Assembly: GCF_004403945.1 (NCBI RefSeq)
Contig: NZ_SOHM01000012.1
Coordinates: 124,001 to 188,000 of the forward strand
Length of the DNA: 64,000 nucleotides
Direction: 5' to 3'
Origin: Cryobacterium lactosi
GTDB lineage: Bacteria > Actinomycetota > Actinomycetes > Actinomycetales > Microbacteriaceae
Shown: positions 8,761 through 17,818 of the stretch, piece by piece
Position numbering within the stretch: position 1 is the first letter of the stretch
How the letters are laid out: each line of letters opens with the position of its first letter
Made by a program: the position numbers and the translations under genes
Notes under the pieces: generated by a model
The model's input: only the letters and a program-made list of their open reading frames with translations
What the model was told of the DNA's origin: nothing
Database searches by the model: none

Positions 8761-9284
8761 AGTGTTGCAATCTCCTTCTTCAGCTGCGCGAGCCGCGCAC
8801 CCGTTAGGTCTATCCAGCGAAGGTCTGCCTCGATGTGGAACAGCGCGTGATCGCACCGCAAGACGTGCGCCAGGGTGGCGCCGTGCTTCTCCCGAGTGAG
8901 GGCACGCATGCGTGCCATGTGTTCGGTCCGCTGGGCATCAAGGAGGACCTGAGCGTCATCGTCGACAAGCAGCGCGACGATGGTCTTTGCAAACAGGTTG
9001 CTCTGCAGCGCCGCCGACGGCACATCGGGGGTGAACATCCAGTCGGACACCCGTTGTCGCCCTTCGCCAGTGACCTCGTACTTCTTACGGTCTGGACCGC
9101 CCCCGGCTTCGCCTCCAAGGGCGACGATCTGACCGCTGCTCGCCATCCGCGCGAGTGTGGAATACACCTGCCCGAAAGCCAGAGGTTTGTGCGAACCGAA
9201 ATAGCGGTCGTAGGTGTACTTGAGGTCGTACCCGTAGCTGGGTTGGACGCTGAGGAGTCCCAGGAGAGTTGTTGAGTTGTCCAC
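8757..9284 (-). CDS. PadR-family transcriptional repressor
   Basis: Regulator of 175 residues with the PadR winged helix at the N-terminus (LLGLLSVQPSYGYDLK, FGQVYSTLARM, then a wing and the helix YEVTGEGRQRVSDW) and a C-terminal helical dimerisation region. PadR proteins usually repress an adjacent exporter and are released by its substrate. It is the first gene of the exporter operon, and its start codon is GTG 9284. An operator-like palindrome lies just upstream at 9293-9311, so autorepression of the whole operon is likely. Confidence 0.92.
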   Translation of the reverse strand: MDNSTTLLGLLSVQPSYGYDLKYTYDRYFGSHKPLAFGQVYSTLARMASSGQIVALGGEAGGGPDRKKYEVTGEGRQRVSDWMFTPDVPSAALQSNLFAKTIVALLVDDDAQVLLDAQRTEHMARMRALTREKHGATLAHVLRCDHALFHIEADLRWIDLTGARLAQLKKEIATL

Positions 9285-9292
9285 GATCCCGA

Positions 9293-9311
9293 CTATACGC
9301 AGAGTGTATAG
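9293..9311. promoter_or_regulatory. PadR operator candidate
   Basis: Perfect 6-bp arms CTATAC and GTATAG separated by 7 bp, 9 bp before the padR start codon. Size and position fit known PadR operators. A decayed relative of this stretch is found at about 57205-57225 beside the degenerate second copy of the locus. Confidence 0.6.
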
Positions 9312-9346
9312 CTACCGTCATCCTCCCAGCGGATGATCCGAGTCGC

Positions 9347-9850
9347 TCAGGCCGACCGCGTGCGGCTTGCGTACGCGCGCGCTTTCATCCGATTGCCACA
9401 GGTGGTCATAGAGCACCATTTCGCGCTGCCCGGACGGCTGTGATCCACGAGGAAGAGGTTGCATTCGACATTGGCGCACGGCCGCAAGCGACCGGGGTGC
9501 CTCTCGACGCTATCTGACCAGGCGAGCACGACCCGGACAGCGAGCAGATCATCCGCAGGTGCACGCACCTCCCACCTGACCCCGGAGAGAGTGACCTCGG
9601 GAGTGCGCACGACCTGGCTCAGTACCGCGGCCAGCGCAGCGACACCGGAGTTCGCAGGGTCCCGAATCACTGCGTGCACCGCCGCTCGCACCCGGCGAAG
9701 TTGAGAGACCTCAGGCTGCGAGCCTGAGCCTCCCAGGCGGCGGGCAAAGGTGCCACCGGCAACGCCATCAAGCTCGTCGATGACCGAACCATCGACAACC
9801 GGCGCGCTGTTCAGCACTGCCAGTAACAGGTCCTCATCGGTCACGGTCAC
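9347..9850 (-). CDS. CGNR zinc-finger (ABATE-type) putative regulator
   Basis: Protein of 167 residues with a C-terminal CGNR zinc finger: C-x4-C ligands in RPCANVECNLFLVDHS and the WCSMTTCGNRMKAR block carrying the name-giving motif. The N-terminal half resembles the stress-associated ABATE region that usually precedes this finger. These proteins are presumed transcription regulators. It is divergent from an alpha/beta hydrolase at 9932, its most likely target. GTG start at 9850. Confidence 0.85.
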   Translation of the reverse strand: MTVTDEDLLLAVLNSAPVVDGSVIDELDGVAGGTFARRLGGSGSQPEVSQLRRVRAAVHAVIRDPANSGVAALAAVLSQVVRTPEVTLSGVRWEVRAPADDLLAVRVVLAWSDSVERHPGRLRPCANVECNLFLVDHSRPGSAKWCSMTTCGNRMKARAYASRTRSA

Positions 9851-9931
9851 TCTCCATCATCCATCCTGTCCACTGCGCTGCACCTATGCTACCGTCTCAA
9901 TAACCACTAAAACAATCCAAAGGGGTTACTC

Positions 9932-10792
9932 ATGGTTGCTGTCCACCACCGCACTGTCTCGATCGATGGTCTCGACGTCTTCTGGCGCGAGGCCGGTCCG
10001 ACCGATGCCCCGGTAATCCTCCTGCTGCACGGATACCCGACGAGCTCACACATGTTCCGCCACCTCATCCCACTGCTGGCCGACCGCTACAGAGTCATCG
10101 CTCCCGATCACATCGGCTTCGGCCGCTCGTCAGCACCGTCCGTCGCCAATTTCGACTACACCTTCGACGCGCTGACCGCTGTGACACAGAGGTTTCTCAA
10201 AACGATAGGCGTGCAGAAGTACACGATCTACGTGCAGGACTACGGTGCCCCGATCGGCTGGCGCCTCACTCTCGCCGATCCCACAGCCGTTGAGGGTGTC
10301 ATCTCCCAGAATGGCAACGCCTACGAAGAGGGCTTCGTCCCCGAGTTCTGGGACGCGATCTGGGCCGACGCGGCCGAACAGACGACGGAAACACGGGATG
10401 CACTACGTCCAGCCCTTGAGCGCACGGCCGTCGAGTGGCAGTACCTGCACGGCGTCCCCGACCCCACGACCGTTGACCCCGATGCCTGGGAACACGACCT
10501 CGCACTTCTGGGCCGGCCGGGACTGGACCTCGTGCAGCTTGCACTCTTCAGGGACTACGCGAGCAACCGCGCACTGTACCCCGCACTCCACGAGTGGCTG
10601 CGATCATCCAGTGTGCCCGTTCTGGCGATTTGGGGCCGGAATGACGAGATCTTCGCCGCGGCCGGCGCCGAGGCATTCAGCCGCGATGCCCCGCACGCTC
10701 GGATCGAACTCGTCGACGGTGGCCATTTCCTGCTCGAATCCGACCTGGATCAGGTGGCTGACACTATTATCGAGTGGCGCCAGGCCTTCTAG
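9932..10792 (+). CDS. Alpha/beta hydrolase with Asp nucleophile (dehalogenase-like fold)
   Basis: Soluble hydrolase of 286 residues. The oxyanion block HGYPTSS (33-39), a nucleophile elbow VQDYGAPIG with Asp103 in place of Ser, an acidic residue in WGRNDEIF and a C-terminal His in DGGHFLLE give a complete triad of the haloalkane-dehalogenase/epoxide-hydrolase type. The usual halide-stabilising Asn after HG and Trp after the nucleophile are replaced (both by Tyr), so dehalogenation is doubtful and epoxide hydrolase-like or other activity is possible. AAAGGGG precedes the ATG. It is divergent from the CGNR protein. Confidence 0.85.
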   Translation: MVAVHHRTVSIDGLDVFWREAGPTDAPVILLLHGYPTSSHMFRHLIPLLADRYRVIAPDHIGFGRSSAPSVANFDYTFDALTAVTQRFLKTIGVQKYTIYVQDYGAPIGWRLTLADPTAVEGVISQNGNAYEEGFVPEFWDAIWADAAEQTTETRDALRPALERTAVEWQYLHGVPDPTTVDPDAWEHDLALLGRPGLDLVQLALFRDYASNRALYPALHEWLRSSSVPVLAIWGRNDEIFAAAGAEAFSRDAPHARIELVDGGHFLLESDLDQVADTIIEWRQAF

Positions 10793-10800
10793 GCACTCGG

Positions 10801-11835
10801 TTAGCCGACCGTCACCGCCGCCGTTCCGTCGGTGCGAGGGAGCAGCCGCGGGAGCACGTCGGACAGGGTCACGATCCCCCGGAAAGCACCGGCGTCGACC
10901 ACAACAACGAGCTGCTGGCTCGTCGCTCGCATCTGGGCGAGGACCTCGTACACCGGGGTCTCCCCCGGCAGTGCCAGGGCGGATCGTACGAACGGAGCGG
11001 CAGGGGCATCCAGGGCGTCGACCAAGGTGTCCCGAACATGGATGACGCCGGGGATGCCGGCGGCGAGGTCGCCGACGAGGATGCGCATGTGGCCAGACTG
11101 AGCAGCAGCACGCTGCACGTCGGCGACCGTTGCCTCGCGGGACACGACGGTGGGAGTGACGGTGACGTCGACGAGCTCGTCGAGGCGCAATGTCTCGAGT
11201 TCGATCGCGCCTTCCAGCTGGTTCTGGAACGAACTGTCGAGCATGCCCGTGCGGGCCGACAGCTCCACGAGGTGACGAATAGTCTCAGCGTTCTGTCCGC
11301 CGACGGCGGCACTCTCCACCGGCACGACACCGGATGCGGCCACCAGCTTGTTGGCGATGCTGTTCACCCAATGCAGCAAAGGGCGGAAGGGCCAGATGAA
11401 GATGCGGGACGGGATCCCGATCACCTTCGCCGCGGTCTCGGGGTGCGCAATGGCCCACGATTTCGGTGCCATCTCGCCCACCACGAGGTGGAGGAAAGTC
11501 ACGATCAGGAGTGAGAGGGAGAAGGCGAGTACGCCAGCTGCCCACTCAGGCATCCCCCAGGCCGAGAAGATCGGCCCGAGCCAGTAGTCGAGCGCGGGCT
11601 TGGTGACGGCGCCGAGCGCGAAGGTACATACAGTGATGCCCAGCTGTGCGCCGGCGAGCATCAGGGTCAGTTCGTTCACGCCCTTGAGTGCGGCGCGGGC
11701 CGAGCGATTCGTCGCCGCGGTGGCCTCGAGACGGTGGCGGCGTGCGCCCAGTAGGGCGAATTCGATGATGACGAAGAACGCACTGAGCGCGATCAGTAGG
11801 ACGGTGGCGATCGTGACGACAAGTCCATCGCTCAT
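10801..11835 (-). CDS. CNNM/HlyC-CorC family transporter, short form
   Basis: Membrane protein of 344 residues of the DUF21/CNNM family, linked to Mg2+/Co2+ efflux. About three to four membrane helices in the first 160 residues form the DUF21 domain (GAQLGITVCTFALGA is characteristic), followed by a pair of CBS domains that usually bind nucleotides. It lacks the C-terminal CorC/HlyC domain found in its neighbour. Its start overlaps the end of the upstream paralogue by 4 nt (ATGA), so the two form an operon and possibly a heteromer. Confidence 0.9.
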   Translation of the reverse strand: MSDGLVVTIATVLLIALSAFFVIIEFALLGARRHRLEATAATNRSARAALKGVNELTLMLAGAQLGITVCTFALGAVTKPALDYWLGPIFSAWGMPEWAAGVLAFSLSLLIVTFLHLVVGEMAPKSWAIAHPETAAKVIGIPSRIFIWPFRPLLHWVNSIANKLVAASGVVPVESAAVGGQNAETIRHLVELSARTGMLDSSFQNQLEGAIELETLRLDELVDVTVTPTVVSREATVADVQRAAAQSGHMRILVGDLAAGIPGVIHVRDTLVDALDAPAAPFVRSALALPGETPVYEVLAQMRATSQQLVVVVDAGAFRGIVTLSDVLPRLLPRTDGTAAVTVG

Positions 11836-13238
11836 CGGTCAACCTCCGTGGTGTCATCGGCATCCCGTTCGGGACTCTTGTCGTCGCCCAGGGTCTCGAT
11901 CAGGGTCACGCGTACTTCGTGCGGTACGTGGCGTTCGATGGTGAGGATCTCGATCTCCAGGGACCTATGTACTTCGTCGTCCCGCACCAAGTCGGCGGGG
12001 TCGTCGGGCAGCGGGACGTGGATGGTGTCTCCGGCGAGGGGCAGGCCGCCGCGTTCGGCGATGAGGAGTCCGGCGACGGTCTCGAAGTCGCCCTCGGGCA
12101 GCTCGTAGCCGATGGCGCGGTGCATTTCGTCGACGTGGACGTCGCCGCTCATGAGCCAGACGGAGTCGCCGTCGGGGTCGACGGATGGAGCGGAGGTCTC
12201 ATCGTGCTCATCGGTGATCTCGCCGACGACTTCCTCCGCGAGGTCTTCGAGGGTGAGCACTCCGGCGAATCCGCCGTACTCGTCGATCACGCAGGCGAGT
12301 TCGTTGTGTGCACGGGTGATCTCGGCGAGGGCATCCGGCAGCTTGGTCAGCGTGGACAGTACGACAGCAGGCTGCATGAGTTGTGTCACGGGGGCGTCCA
12401 CGGAAAGAGTTGTACCGAGCACGTCGGCGAGTTGCACCACGCCCAACGGCTGGCTCTCATCGTCCACGACCGGGTAGCGGGTGTGCGCACGCGCCATCAA
12501 CTGGCGCACCTCACCGATGGTGGTGTCGGGGCGCACCGTGGCGACGAGCGAACGGGGAATCATCGCGTGTTCCACGTCCTGCTCGGGGAACTCGAGGATC
12601 CGGTCAAGCATCAAGGACAGTTCCGCGGGCAGGTGACCACTGTCGCGGGAGTCCGAGACGATGCGTTCGAGGTCCTGAGCCGTGGCGCTGGAGTCCACAT
12701 CGTGCACGGGTTCGATGCGTAGCAAACGCAGCAGGGCATTGGCCGCGAAATCGAAGACGGCGATCAGCCATCCGAAGACTGCCAGGTAGATGGTCGTCGA
12801 CCGGGCCAGGCCGCGCGCCAGGGGTTCAGGGTTCGCGATGGCGAGGTTCTTGGGGTACAGCTCACCGAAGATCATCTGCACGACTGTCGCGAGCACCAGG
12901 GCGACGACAGTCCCGAGGGTGACACTGACCGCCATGGACACGCCGACCCCGCCCAGGAGAGTGCCGAGGGATTCGCCGATAAGCGGCTGCGCGACGAAGC
13001 CGACGAGTAAGCCGGTGACGGTGATGCCCAGTTGCGCTCCGGAGAGCATGAACGACGTGCGCTTGGTGACGGCGAGGGCGCGGACAGCCGAAGCGTCCCC
13101 CGCCGCCGCTCGGGCACCGAGCCGGTTGCGGTCCACCGACATGTAGGCAAACTCCTGGGCCACGAAGTAGCCGTTGGCCGCGATGATCACCAGGGTGATC
13201 ACGATGCCGAGCAGTAAGAGGAGCAGGGTTTCGATCAT
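11832..13238 (-). CDS. CNNM/HlyC-CorC family transporter, full form
   Basis: Membrane protein of 468 residues with the complete family layout: DUF21 membrane domain (GAQLGITVTGLLVGFVAQP), tandem CBS domains (VVDDESQPLGVVQLADVL and VIDEYGGFAGVLTLEDLAEEVVGEI) and a C-terminal CorC/HlyC domain (GYELPEGDFETVAGLL). Family members handle divalent cations; here function is inferred. I favour ATG 13238 (MIETLLLLLLG) because family members begin at the first hydrophobic helix; an earlier in-frame start at 13298 would add 20 polar residues. Confidence 0.9.
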   Translation of the reverse strand: MIETLLLLLLGIVITLVIIAANGYFVAQEFAYMSVDRNRLGARAAAGDASAVRALAVTKRTSFMLSGAQLGITVTGLLVGFVAQPLIGESLGTLLGGVGVSMAVSVTLGTVVALVLATVVQMIFGELYPKNLAIANPEPLARGLARSTTIYLAVFGWLIAVFDFAANALLRLLRIEPVHDVDSSATAQDLERIVSDSRDSGHLPAELSLMLDRILEFPEQDVEHAMIPRSLVATVRPDTTIGEVRQLMARAHTRYPVVDDESQPLGVVQLADVLGTTLSVDAPVTQLMQPAVVLSTLTKLPDALAEITRAHNELACVIDEYGGFAGVLTLEDLAEEVVGEITDEHDETSAPSVDPDGDSVWLMSGDVHVDEMHRAIGYELPEGDFETVAGLLIAERGGLPLAGDTIHVPLPDDPADLVRDDEVHRSLEIEILTIERHVPHEVRVTLIETLGDDKSPERDADDTTEVDR

Positions 13239-13485
13239 GAGAACGTCACCCCACCACTCGGCGATCGAAGCTCTCGCGTTCGAAGTGAAGTCGTGCATGG
13301 CCGGTCAATGGCCCGAAGGGCCAAGGCTGGTGAGCCCACAGTAGCGGTCAACGCCTTTCGAGGTGTGTCCAAATGAGAAGAGTTCCCATTTTACTGAGCG
13401 GTTCCTGTGGAGAAGCAGGACGTGGAGGTCGCTGCCCGAGGACCATGAGATCACACTGACCTCTGCGCCGCGCATCGGCGCGCAC

Positions 13486-14241
13486 CTAGGAGATGACCAT
13501 GCCGCCATCGGCTGCAAGATTGGCCCCGAACACCGACGCCGAAGCTGGCGACGAAAGGAAGACGATCACGTCGGCGATTTCGTTCGCTGTGGCCGGCCGC
13601 GTCGATGGAGTCGACTGAGCGAACGTTTCCATCTGGCCCCTGAGGTGCTCATTCGCCGGTGTCAGAACAACCCCGGGGCTGACCGTGTTCACCCGCACGC
13701 CGGACGATGCGTATTCCGCGGTCCAGCCGCGGGTCAGCGACTCCAATGCGGCCTTCGATGCGCTGGTCAACGCGATTCCGGGCACGGCCTTGCGTGCGGC
13801 CGCCATCGACACGTTGACGATCGACCCGTGACCCCGTTCCGCCATCCGGGGAGCGATGCCCGCGGCCAATAGGTATGGAGCGCGCACGTTGACGGCGAAT
13901 ACAAGATCGATTTCCGCGGCAGAGTTGTCCGCGCTCGGAGTGTACGACTGGGCCTGGAAAGCGTTGTTCACCAGGACGTCCAACCCGCCGGTTATCGCCT
14001 CGGCGTCCAAAGCCAACTGCGACACTTGCCGTGGATCGGCGAGATCCGCCAAGAGCAAGGTGGCTCCTCCGCCGGCAGCTCGAACTTCATCGCAGACGGC
14101 CTCGCCACGAGTCGCGTCTCGACCGTGCACGACCACGTGCACACCAGTCCTGGCGAGAGCGAGCGCGGTCGCTCGACCGATTCCGCTGGTTGAACCTGTG
14201 ATCAGGGCAGTACGGGGTGGACGGATGGTCATGGTTGGCAT
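13486..14241 (-). CDS. SDR-fold oxidoreductase lacking the catalytic Tyr
   Basis: Short-chain dehydrogenase-like protein of 251 residues. The cofactor motif TGSTSGIG and the structural NNAF, VNVS and PGVV blocks are intact. The active-site YxxxK is instead T-S-A-S-K (GIALTSASK), so the catalytic Tyr is replaced by Thr although the Lys remains. The codon reads ACC, with no sign of frameshift. The protein may be inactive, use another chemistry or serve as a binding protein. I chose ATG 14241, preceded by AAGAGG; longer forms overlap upstream non-coding DNA. Neighbours do not suggest a pathway. Confidence 0.85.
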   Translation of the reverse strand: MPTMTIRPPRTALITGSTSGIGRATALALARTGVHVVVHGRDATRGEAVCDEVRAAGGGATLLLADLADPRQVSQLALDAEAITGGLDVLVNNAFQAQSYTPSADNSAAEIDLVFAVNVRAPYLLAAGIAPRMAERGHGSIVNVSMAAARKAVPGIALTSASKAALESLTRGWTAEYASSGVRVNTVSPGVVLTPANEHLRGQMETFAQSTPSTRPATANEIADVIVFLSSPASASVFGANLAADGGMVIS

Positions 14242-14402
14242 AAGCCTCTTTCGAATCGGGTGAACTGATGGGTTAGGAGCTGGGGAGGGCGGCGAGGACG
14301 TCGTTGAATGCTCCATTTGCACAACCAACTGAGCTCGACGGGGTGTGCCCCGGCGGGCTGGCCGGCACGTCGTGATGCAGAAGCGCTATCGCTTTTCCGG
14401 GA

Positions 14403-15179
14403 TCATCGATCATCGTGGTCTCCACGATCGAGAGTGTTCGACGTCGGGTCACTGCTCTCGGCGGCCAGCTCGGTTGCGATAACGCTCGCGCGGGCGAGGA
14501 CGTCCAACTGCGACTCGCTGTACAGCTCCACTGCTGTTTCAAGGAGTGTCTCTTGGGTGATGCGCGAACCCCTCGGATGATGCATCGCCGGGTCGACCAG
14601 CCATCGACAGTCGGTGATGTGTTGAGCCAGCTGCGGGGCAAGCGCCTCGGCGAGTTGTTGCCGGGTGGCGGAGTCAGCGTCGGGAGGCAGCGAATCGAAT
14701 TCGACGCCGGCATCCTCCGCCTCCGCCTCGACCATCTTTTTCAGGTCGGCCATCGCTGACTCGTCGTAAAGCTGCGACAACACAAGCATGAGGGCGCGCT
14801 CCGGCTTGGACAGCCTGCCGGCGAGGTGCGCAAATCCCGGCGGCACACCGGTGGCCGTAGTCCCGTCCAGGATCGCCCGGATCTCGGTGCGCGCACGAAT
14901 AAGTCGGTCGATGCTCACGCTCAGGTCCGCGTCGACTGCCAGCAAGGCCGCCGACCGTGTCTCTCCGCCGAGACCCAATGACTCGATCTGCGCGAGTGGA
15001 AGATCGAGGTCGCGGAGCCGCCGGATCTGCAGCAGCCTCACGAGATGGCGGGCACCGTACTGTTTGTACCCGTTTGACCTGCGCTCTGGCTGCTCGAGCA
15101 GCCCGGACTGGTGGTAATGACGGACCGTGTTCACCGTCGTTCCGGCAAGATCTGCCACCTCGCGTGTGCTCCACGCCAT
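14403..15179 (-). CDS. MerR-family regulator 1 (class II operator type)
   Basis: Regulator of 258 residues. An N-terminal MerR winged helix (WSTREVADLAGTTVNTVRHY, then SNGYKQYGARHLVRLL) and a linking helix are followed by a roughly 130-residue helical effector domain without conserved metal-binding cysteines, so a small-molecule rather than a metal ligand is likely. ATG 15179 has a GGAG 7 nt upstream; the longer form starts upstream of the predicted transcript. It is divergent from an export-like gene, with MerR-type promoters facing both ways. Three paralogues occur in the window (16407, 27596, 53343); it resembles that at 53343 most in the DNA-reading region. Confidence 0.92.
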   Translation of the reverse strand: MAWSTREVADLAGTTVNTVRHYHQSGLLEQPERRSNGYKQYGARHLVRLLQIRRLRDLDLPLAQIESLGLGGETRSAALLAVDADLSVSIDRLIRARTEIRAILDGTTATGVPPGFAHLAGRLSKPERALMLVLSQLYDESAMADLKKMVEAEAEDAGVEFDSLPPDADSATRQQLAEALAPQLAQHITDCRWLVDPAMHHPRGSRITQETLLETAVELYSESQLDVLARASVIATELAAESSDPTSNTLDRGDHDDR

Positions 15180-15235
15180 CACAGACTCCATTCGTTGGGT
15201 AGCCTCCGGGATCACCGGCTCGACTAGTGACATCT

Positions 15236-15266
15236 AGTGAAGACGGTGTTCCCGCCACGTGGTCAA
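15236..15266 (-). promoter_or_regulatory. MerR-type promoter, class II, for MerR regulator 1
   Basis: Minus strand: TTGACC (15266-15261), 19-bp spacer with core ACGTGGCGGGAACAC, TTCACT (15241-15236). It is the mirror partner of the site at 15293-15323 and implies autoregulation. Confidence 0.75.
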
Positions 15267-15292
15267 GGGCGCCCGCTGTGGGGAGGGGTCGC

Positions 15293-15323
15293 TTGACCAT
15301 GTGGCGGGAACATGGTCTTCACT
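15293..15323 (+). promoter_or_regulatory. MerR-type promoter, class II, for the export-like gene
   Basis: TTGACC (15293-15298), 19-bp spacer containing CATGTGGCGGGAACATG (arms CATGT and ACATG), TTCACT (15318-15323). The core differs from the class I core used by the beta-lactamase group. Confidence 0.78.
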
Positions 15324-15387
15324 AGATCTGTCTCACGCCGCCGGCCGCACGGCCGGCACGGATAGGGACTCTTGAGAAAGGTATGAC

Positions 15388-15954
15388 ATGGACAATCCCT
15401 ACGAGTGGTTGCGGAGCGCGATCGAGCAGGTGCCCGACATCCTCCAACCGTTGATCGTCGCTCTCGCCGGCGCGATCCCGTATATCGAGGGCGAGGGCGC
15501 GACGGCGTTTGGAATCCTCGCAGGAATCAACCCCGTTGTGGCCGCGATCGCAGGCGCGACCGGCAACATCCTCTGCGTCCTTGTCGTGGTGTTCTTGGGG
15601 TCACGCATCCGTGAGGGCGTCGTTGCGCGGCGTGCGACGAAGCCCGTGCTGGTTGCTGCCGGTGGACTCGACTTGCCCGCAGACGCCCCCGACGCCGCCA
15701 CCGACACCGCCGCGAAGCCGACCGGTCGTGCGAAGGGCCGGGCGCGGCTCCGCCGCTGGATGGTCAAGTTCGGAGTCCCCGGCGCGAGCATCCTCGCCCC
15801 TCTCGCCCTGCCTACGATGCTGACCGCCGCGTTCTTCGTTGCTTCAGGCGTCCCGAAAGGGTGGGTCGTCATGTGGCAAGTCATCGCGATCGTCCTGTGG
15901 ACAGCTCTTATCGCGATCGTTGCGTCCGGCGCCCTAGCGCTCCTCGGCTGGTGA
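15388..15954 (+). CDS. Small multidrug export-type membrane protein (PF06695-like)
   Basis: Membrane protein of 188 residues with about four hydrophobic segments: two before residue 75, one in GVPGASILAPLALPTMLTAA and one at the C-terminus. Segments two and three are separated by a polar Ala/Lys-rich loop. It resembles the putative small multidrug export family by its PYIEGEGAT...VAAIAGATGN and KFGVPGASILAPL blocks; transport by this family is presumed, not proven. A paralogue lies at 45303-45890. It is divergent from MerR regulator 1 and driven by a MerR-type promoter, so it is the likely effector of that regulator. GAGAAAGG precedes the ATG. Confidence 0.8.
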   Translation: MDNPYEWLRSAIEQVPDILQPLIVALAGAIPYIEGEGATAFGILAGINPVVAAIAGATGNILCVLVVVFLGSRIREGVVARRATKPVLVAAGGLDLPADAPDAATDTAAKPTGRAKGRARLRRWMVKFGVPGASILAPLALPTMLTAAFFVASGVPKGWVVMWQVIAIVLWTALIAIVASGALALLGW

Positions 15955-16406
15955 GGATCGCAGCGTACGGAATCATGACCGGGCGCGAGTCGACCCGCCC
16001 TCGTTGCTCGTACGCTACCTAGTCAGCTCAGCTCTTGAGAACTTCACACGGGGCACCATGGTGGAAAAATGCGTCGTCCGACGCATGCGCGACGGCTTCG
16101 TCGCCTTCGGTGGCGACCCAGTCGATCGTCACACCGTTAGCGAGCGTCATGCCCGCGGCCCGGGAGCGCTCGGGCAGAACGCGGTGCAGGTGGAGCGATT
16201 ACCATCTACGTAATGTTCACGGACGCCAACGCAGCACCTGTATGGTCGCATCACGGCCATGGACCTCTGTTGATCGGTGGCGAGGGTGAGCGTCGCCCAC
16301 TCCGCCCTGCCACCACGACCGACGACATCCTGAGGATGGCGCAGCCCATGCGTACGATCGAGTCGCCACCCACCATCGCTCGGTGAAATCACAACTAGGA
16401 GCTGAC
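15955..16406. other. Intergenic stretch with one possible 40-residue ORF
   Basis: About 450 bp between the export-like gene and MerR regulator 2. The only frame with natural-looking composition is a minus-strand ORF at 16028-16150 starting MTLANGVTIDWVATEG and ending HGAPCEVLKS; it has no clear Shine-Dalgarno and may be a gene remnant. No 19-bp-spacer promoter was found before MerR regulator 2. Confidence 0.3.
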
Positions 16407-17159
16407 ATGACGTGGAGTACACGACAACTCGCGGGATTGGCGGGAACTACGGTCAACACAATCCGTCATTATCACAATCTCGGGCTCCTCGGTGAGCCGG
16501 AACGTCGGTACAACGGGTACAAGGAGTACGGGGTATTAGACCTCGTGCGCCTCCTTCGGATCCGGCGGCTCGTCGACCTGGGAGTTCCACTCGCGCAGAT
16601 CGGCGAGGGGAGCTCCAGCGCCGAGATAACTCCGGATACGCTTCGGGACGTCGACGCGGGCCTCGCCGCAAGCATCGCGGATCTGCAGAGCGCGCGCGCC
16701 GAAATCGCCGCCGTCCTCCGAGACGGCGCGCCCGCGGACGCGCCACCGGGTTTCGCGTCGGTTGCCTCTCGACTTTCGGAAGCCGACAGCTCGATCATTC
16801 ACATCTACACGCAGGTCTATGACGCGGACACTCTCGCTGACCTGCGGAAAATGGTCGAGTCCGACGATTACGCGATCAATGACGAGCTGAACTCCCTTCC
16901 GGCCGATGCAGACGAAACGACCAAGCAACGACTGGCCGAGAAACTCGCGCCAACTCATGCACGAAATCTAATCGACTATCCCTGGTTGAAAGACCCGAAG
17001 GCCCGCCTATCGAAGTCCACACAGGCAGACGAACAGACAATGGTCGAGGCGGTGCTCGCGCTGTACAGCCCGGTGCAGCTCGATGTACTGCAGCGAGCCG
17101 CATTCCTCGCCGACGCACTGCTACAGGATGAGAGCATTACGTCAGACGACCCGGAGTAG
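16407..17159 (+). CDS. MerR-family regulator 2 (class I candidate)
   Basis: Regulator of 250 residues, paralogous to those at 14403, 27596 and 53343. The winged helix begins WSTRQLAGLAGTTVNTIRHY and continues RYNGYKEYGVLDLVRLLRI. The YGVxDL segment matches the paralogue at 27596 and differs from the YGARHL of the other two. The C-terminal effector domain is helical and cysteine-free. ATG 16407 is preceded by AGGAG; a start 24 nt earlier is weaker. It lies just before a convergent two-component module. By elimination it is a candidate for the class I promoters, but this is inference. Confidence 0.9.
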   Translation: MTWSTRQLAGLAGTTVNTIRHYHNLGLLGEPERRYNGYKEYGVLDLVRLLRIRRLVDLGVPLAQIGEGSSSAEITPDTLRDVDAGLAASIADLQSARAEIAAVLRDGAPADAPPGFASVASRLSEADSSIIHIYTQVYDADTLADLRKMVESDDYAINDELNSLPADADETTKQRLAEKLAPTHARNLIDYPWLKDPKARLSKSTQADEQTMVEAVLALYSPVQLDVLQRAAFLADALLQDESITSDDPE

Positions 17160-17200
17160 CATTGCGCGTCATCGTCAGGTCGATGAAGGAGCGCTGACGG

Positions 17201-17818
17201 TCACAGCCAGCCGCGATCGCGGGCTGCCCTCGCTGCGTCGTGCCTGGTTGTGGTCGCGGTCTTCTGGGTTGCATACGAGAGGTAGTTTCGAACGGTGCCA
17301 GGTGCGAGGTGCAATCGCCTGGCGATGTCCTTGACCGAGTACCCTTCGCGCGTCTCCCGTAGGACTTCGGCCTCGCGTTCAGTCAGTGGCGAGTCGTCGA
17401 CGACCGAGGCCTCGAGGACATCGTGTGCAATCCAGCGCTGACCATTGTTCACCTTGCGGATGACCTCGGCGATCTCCTCCGGGTCAGCGCCCTTGCTCAT
17501 GAAGGCCTGCACCCCGAGCTTGAGCGCGCGCCGGAGGACACCCTGTCGCGCGTGCCGGGTGAGCATCAGCACGCGTTGCTCGGGGGTCTCAAGGAGGATC
17601 GACTTGACTGCCTCGAGGCCGTCCATCTCAGGCATCTCGAGGTCAATGACAAGCACATCCGGATAGAACTGACGCGTCGCGGTCACGGCCTCTTTGCCGT
17701 TCTCCGCCTGCGCCACGACATCGATGGTGCCGTCGAGAGTGAGGACCGCCGACAGGGCCGCCCGTAACAGGTGCTCGTCATCGGCCAGAATGATCCTGAT
17801 CGGATCCGCCTCACTCAT
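17201..17818 (-). CDS. NarL/LuxR-type response regulator (module 1)
   Basis: Regulator of 205 residues. Receiver domain with DDE (13-15), phospho-acceptor Asp59 (VLVIDLEMPEMDG) and conserved Lys in SKGADPEEI; C-terminal LuxR helix-turn-helix (LTEREAEVLRETREGYSVKDIARRLHLAPGTVRNYLS). It overlaps the kinase by 4 nt. A near-twin is at 28703-29317. Both share the unusual HLA(P/S)GTVRNYLS reading helix, so they probably recognise the same DNA; the inverted repeats at 19230, 28563, 30751 and 46639 are candidates. Confidence 0.93.
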   Translation of the reverse strand: MSEADPIRIILADDEHLLRAALSAVLTLDGTIDVVAQAENGKEAVTATRQFYPDVLVIDLEMPEMDGLEAVKSILLETPEQRVLMLTRHARQGVLRRALKLGVQAFMSKGADPEEIAEVIRKVNNGQRWIAHDVLEASVVDDSPLTEREAEVLRETREGYSVKDIARRLHLAPGTVRNYLSYATQKTATTTRHDAARAARDRGWL

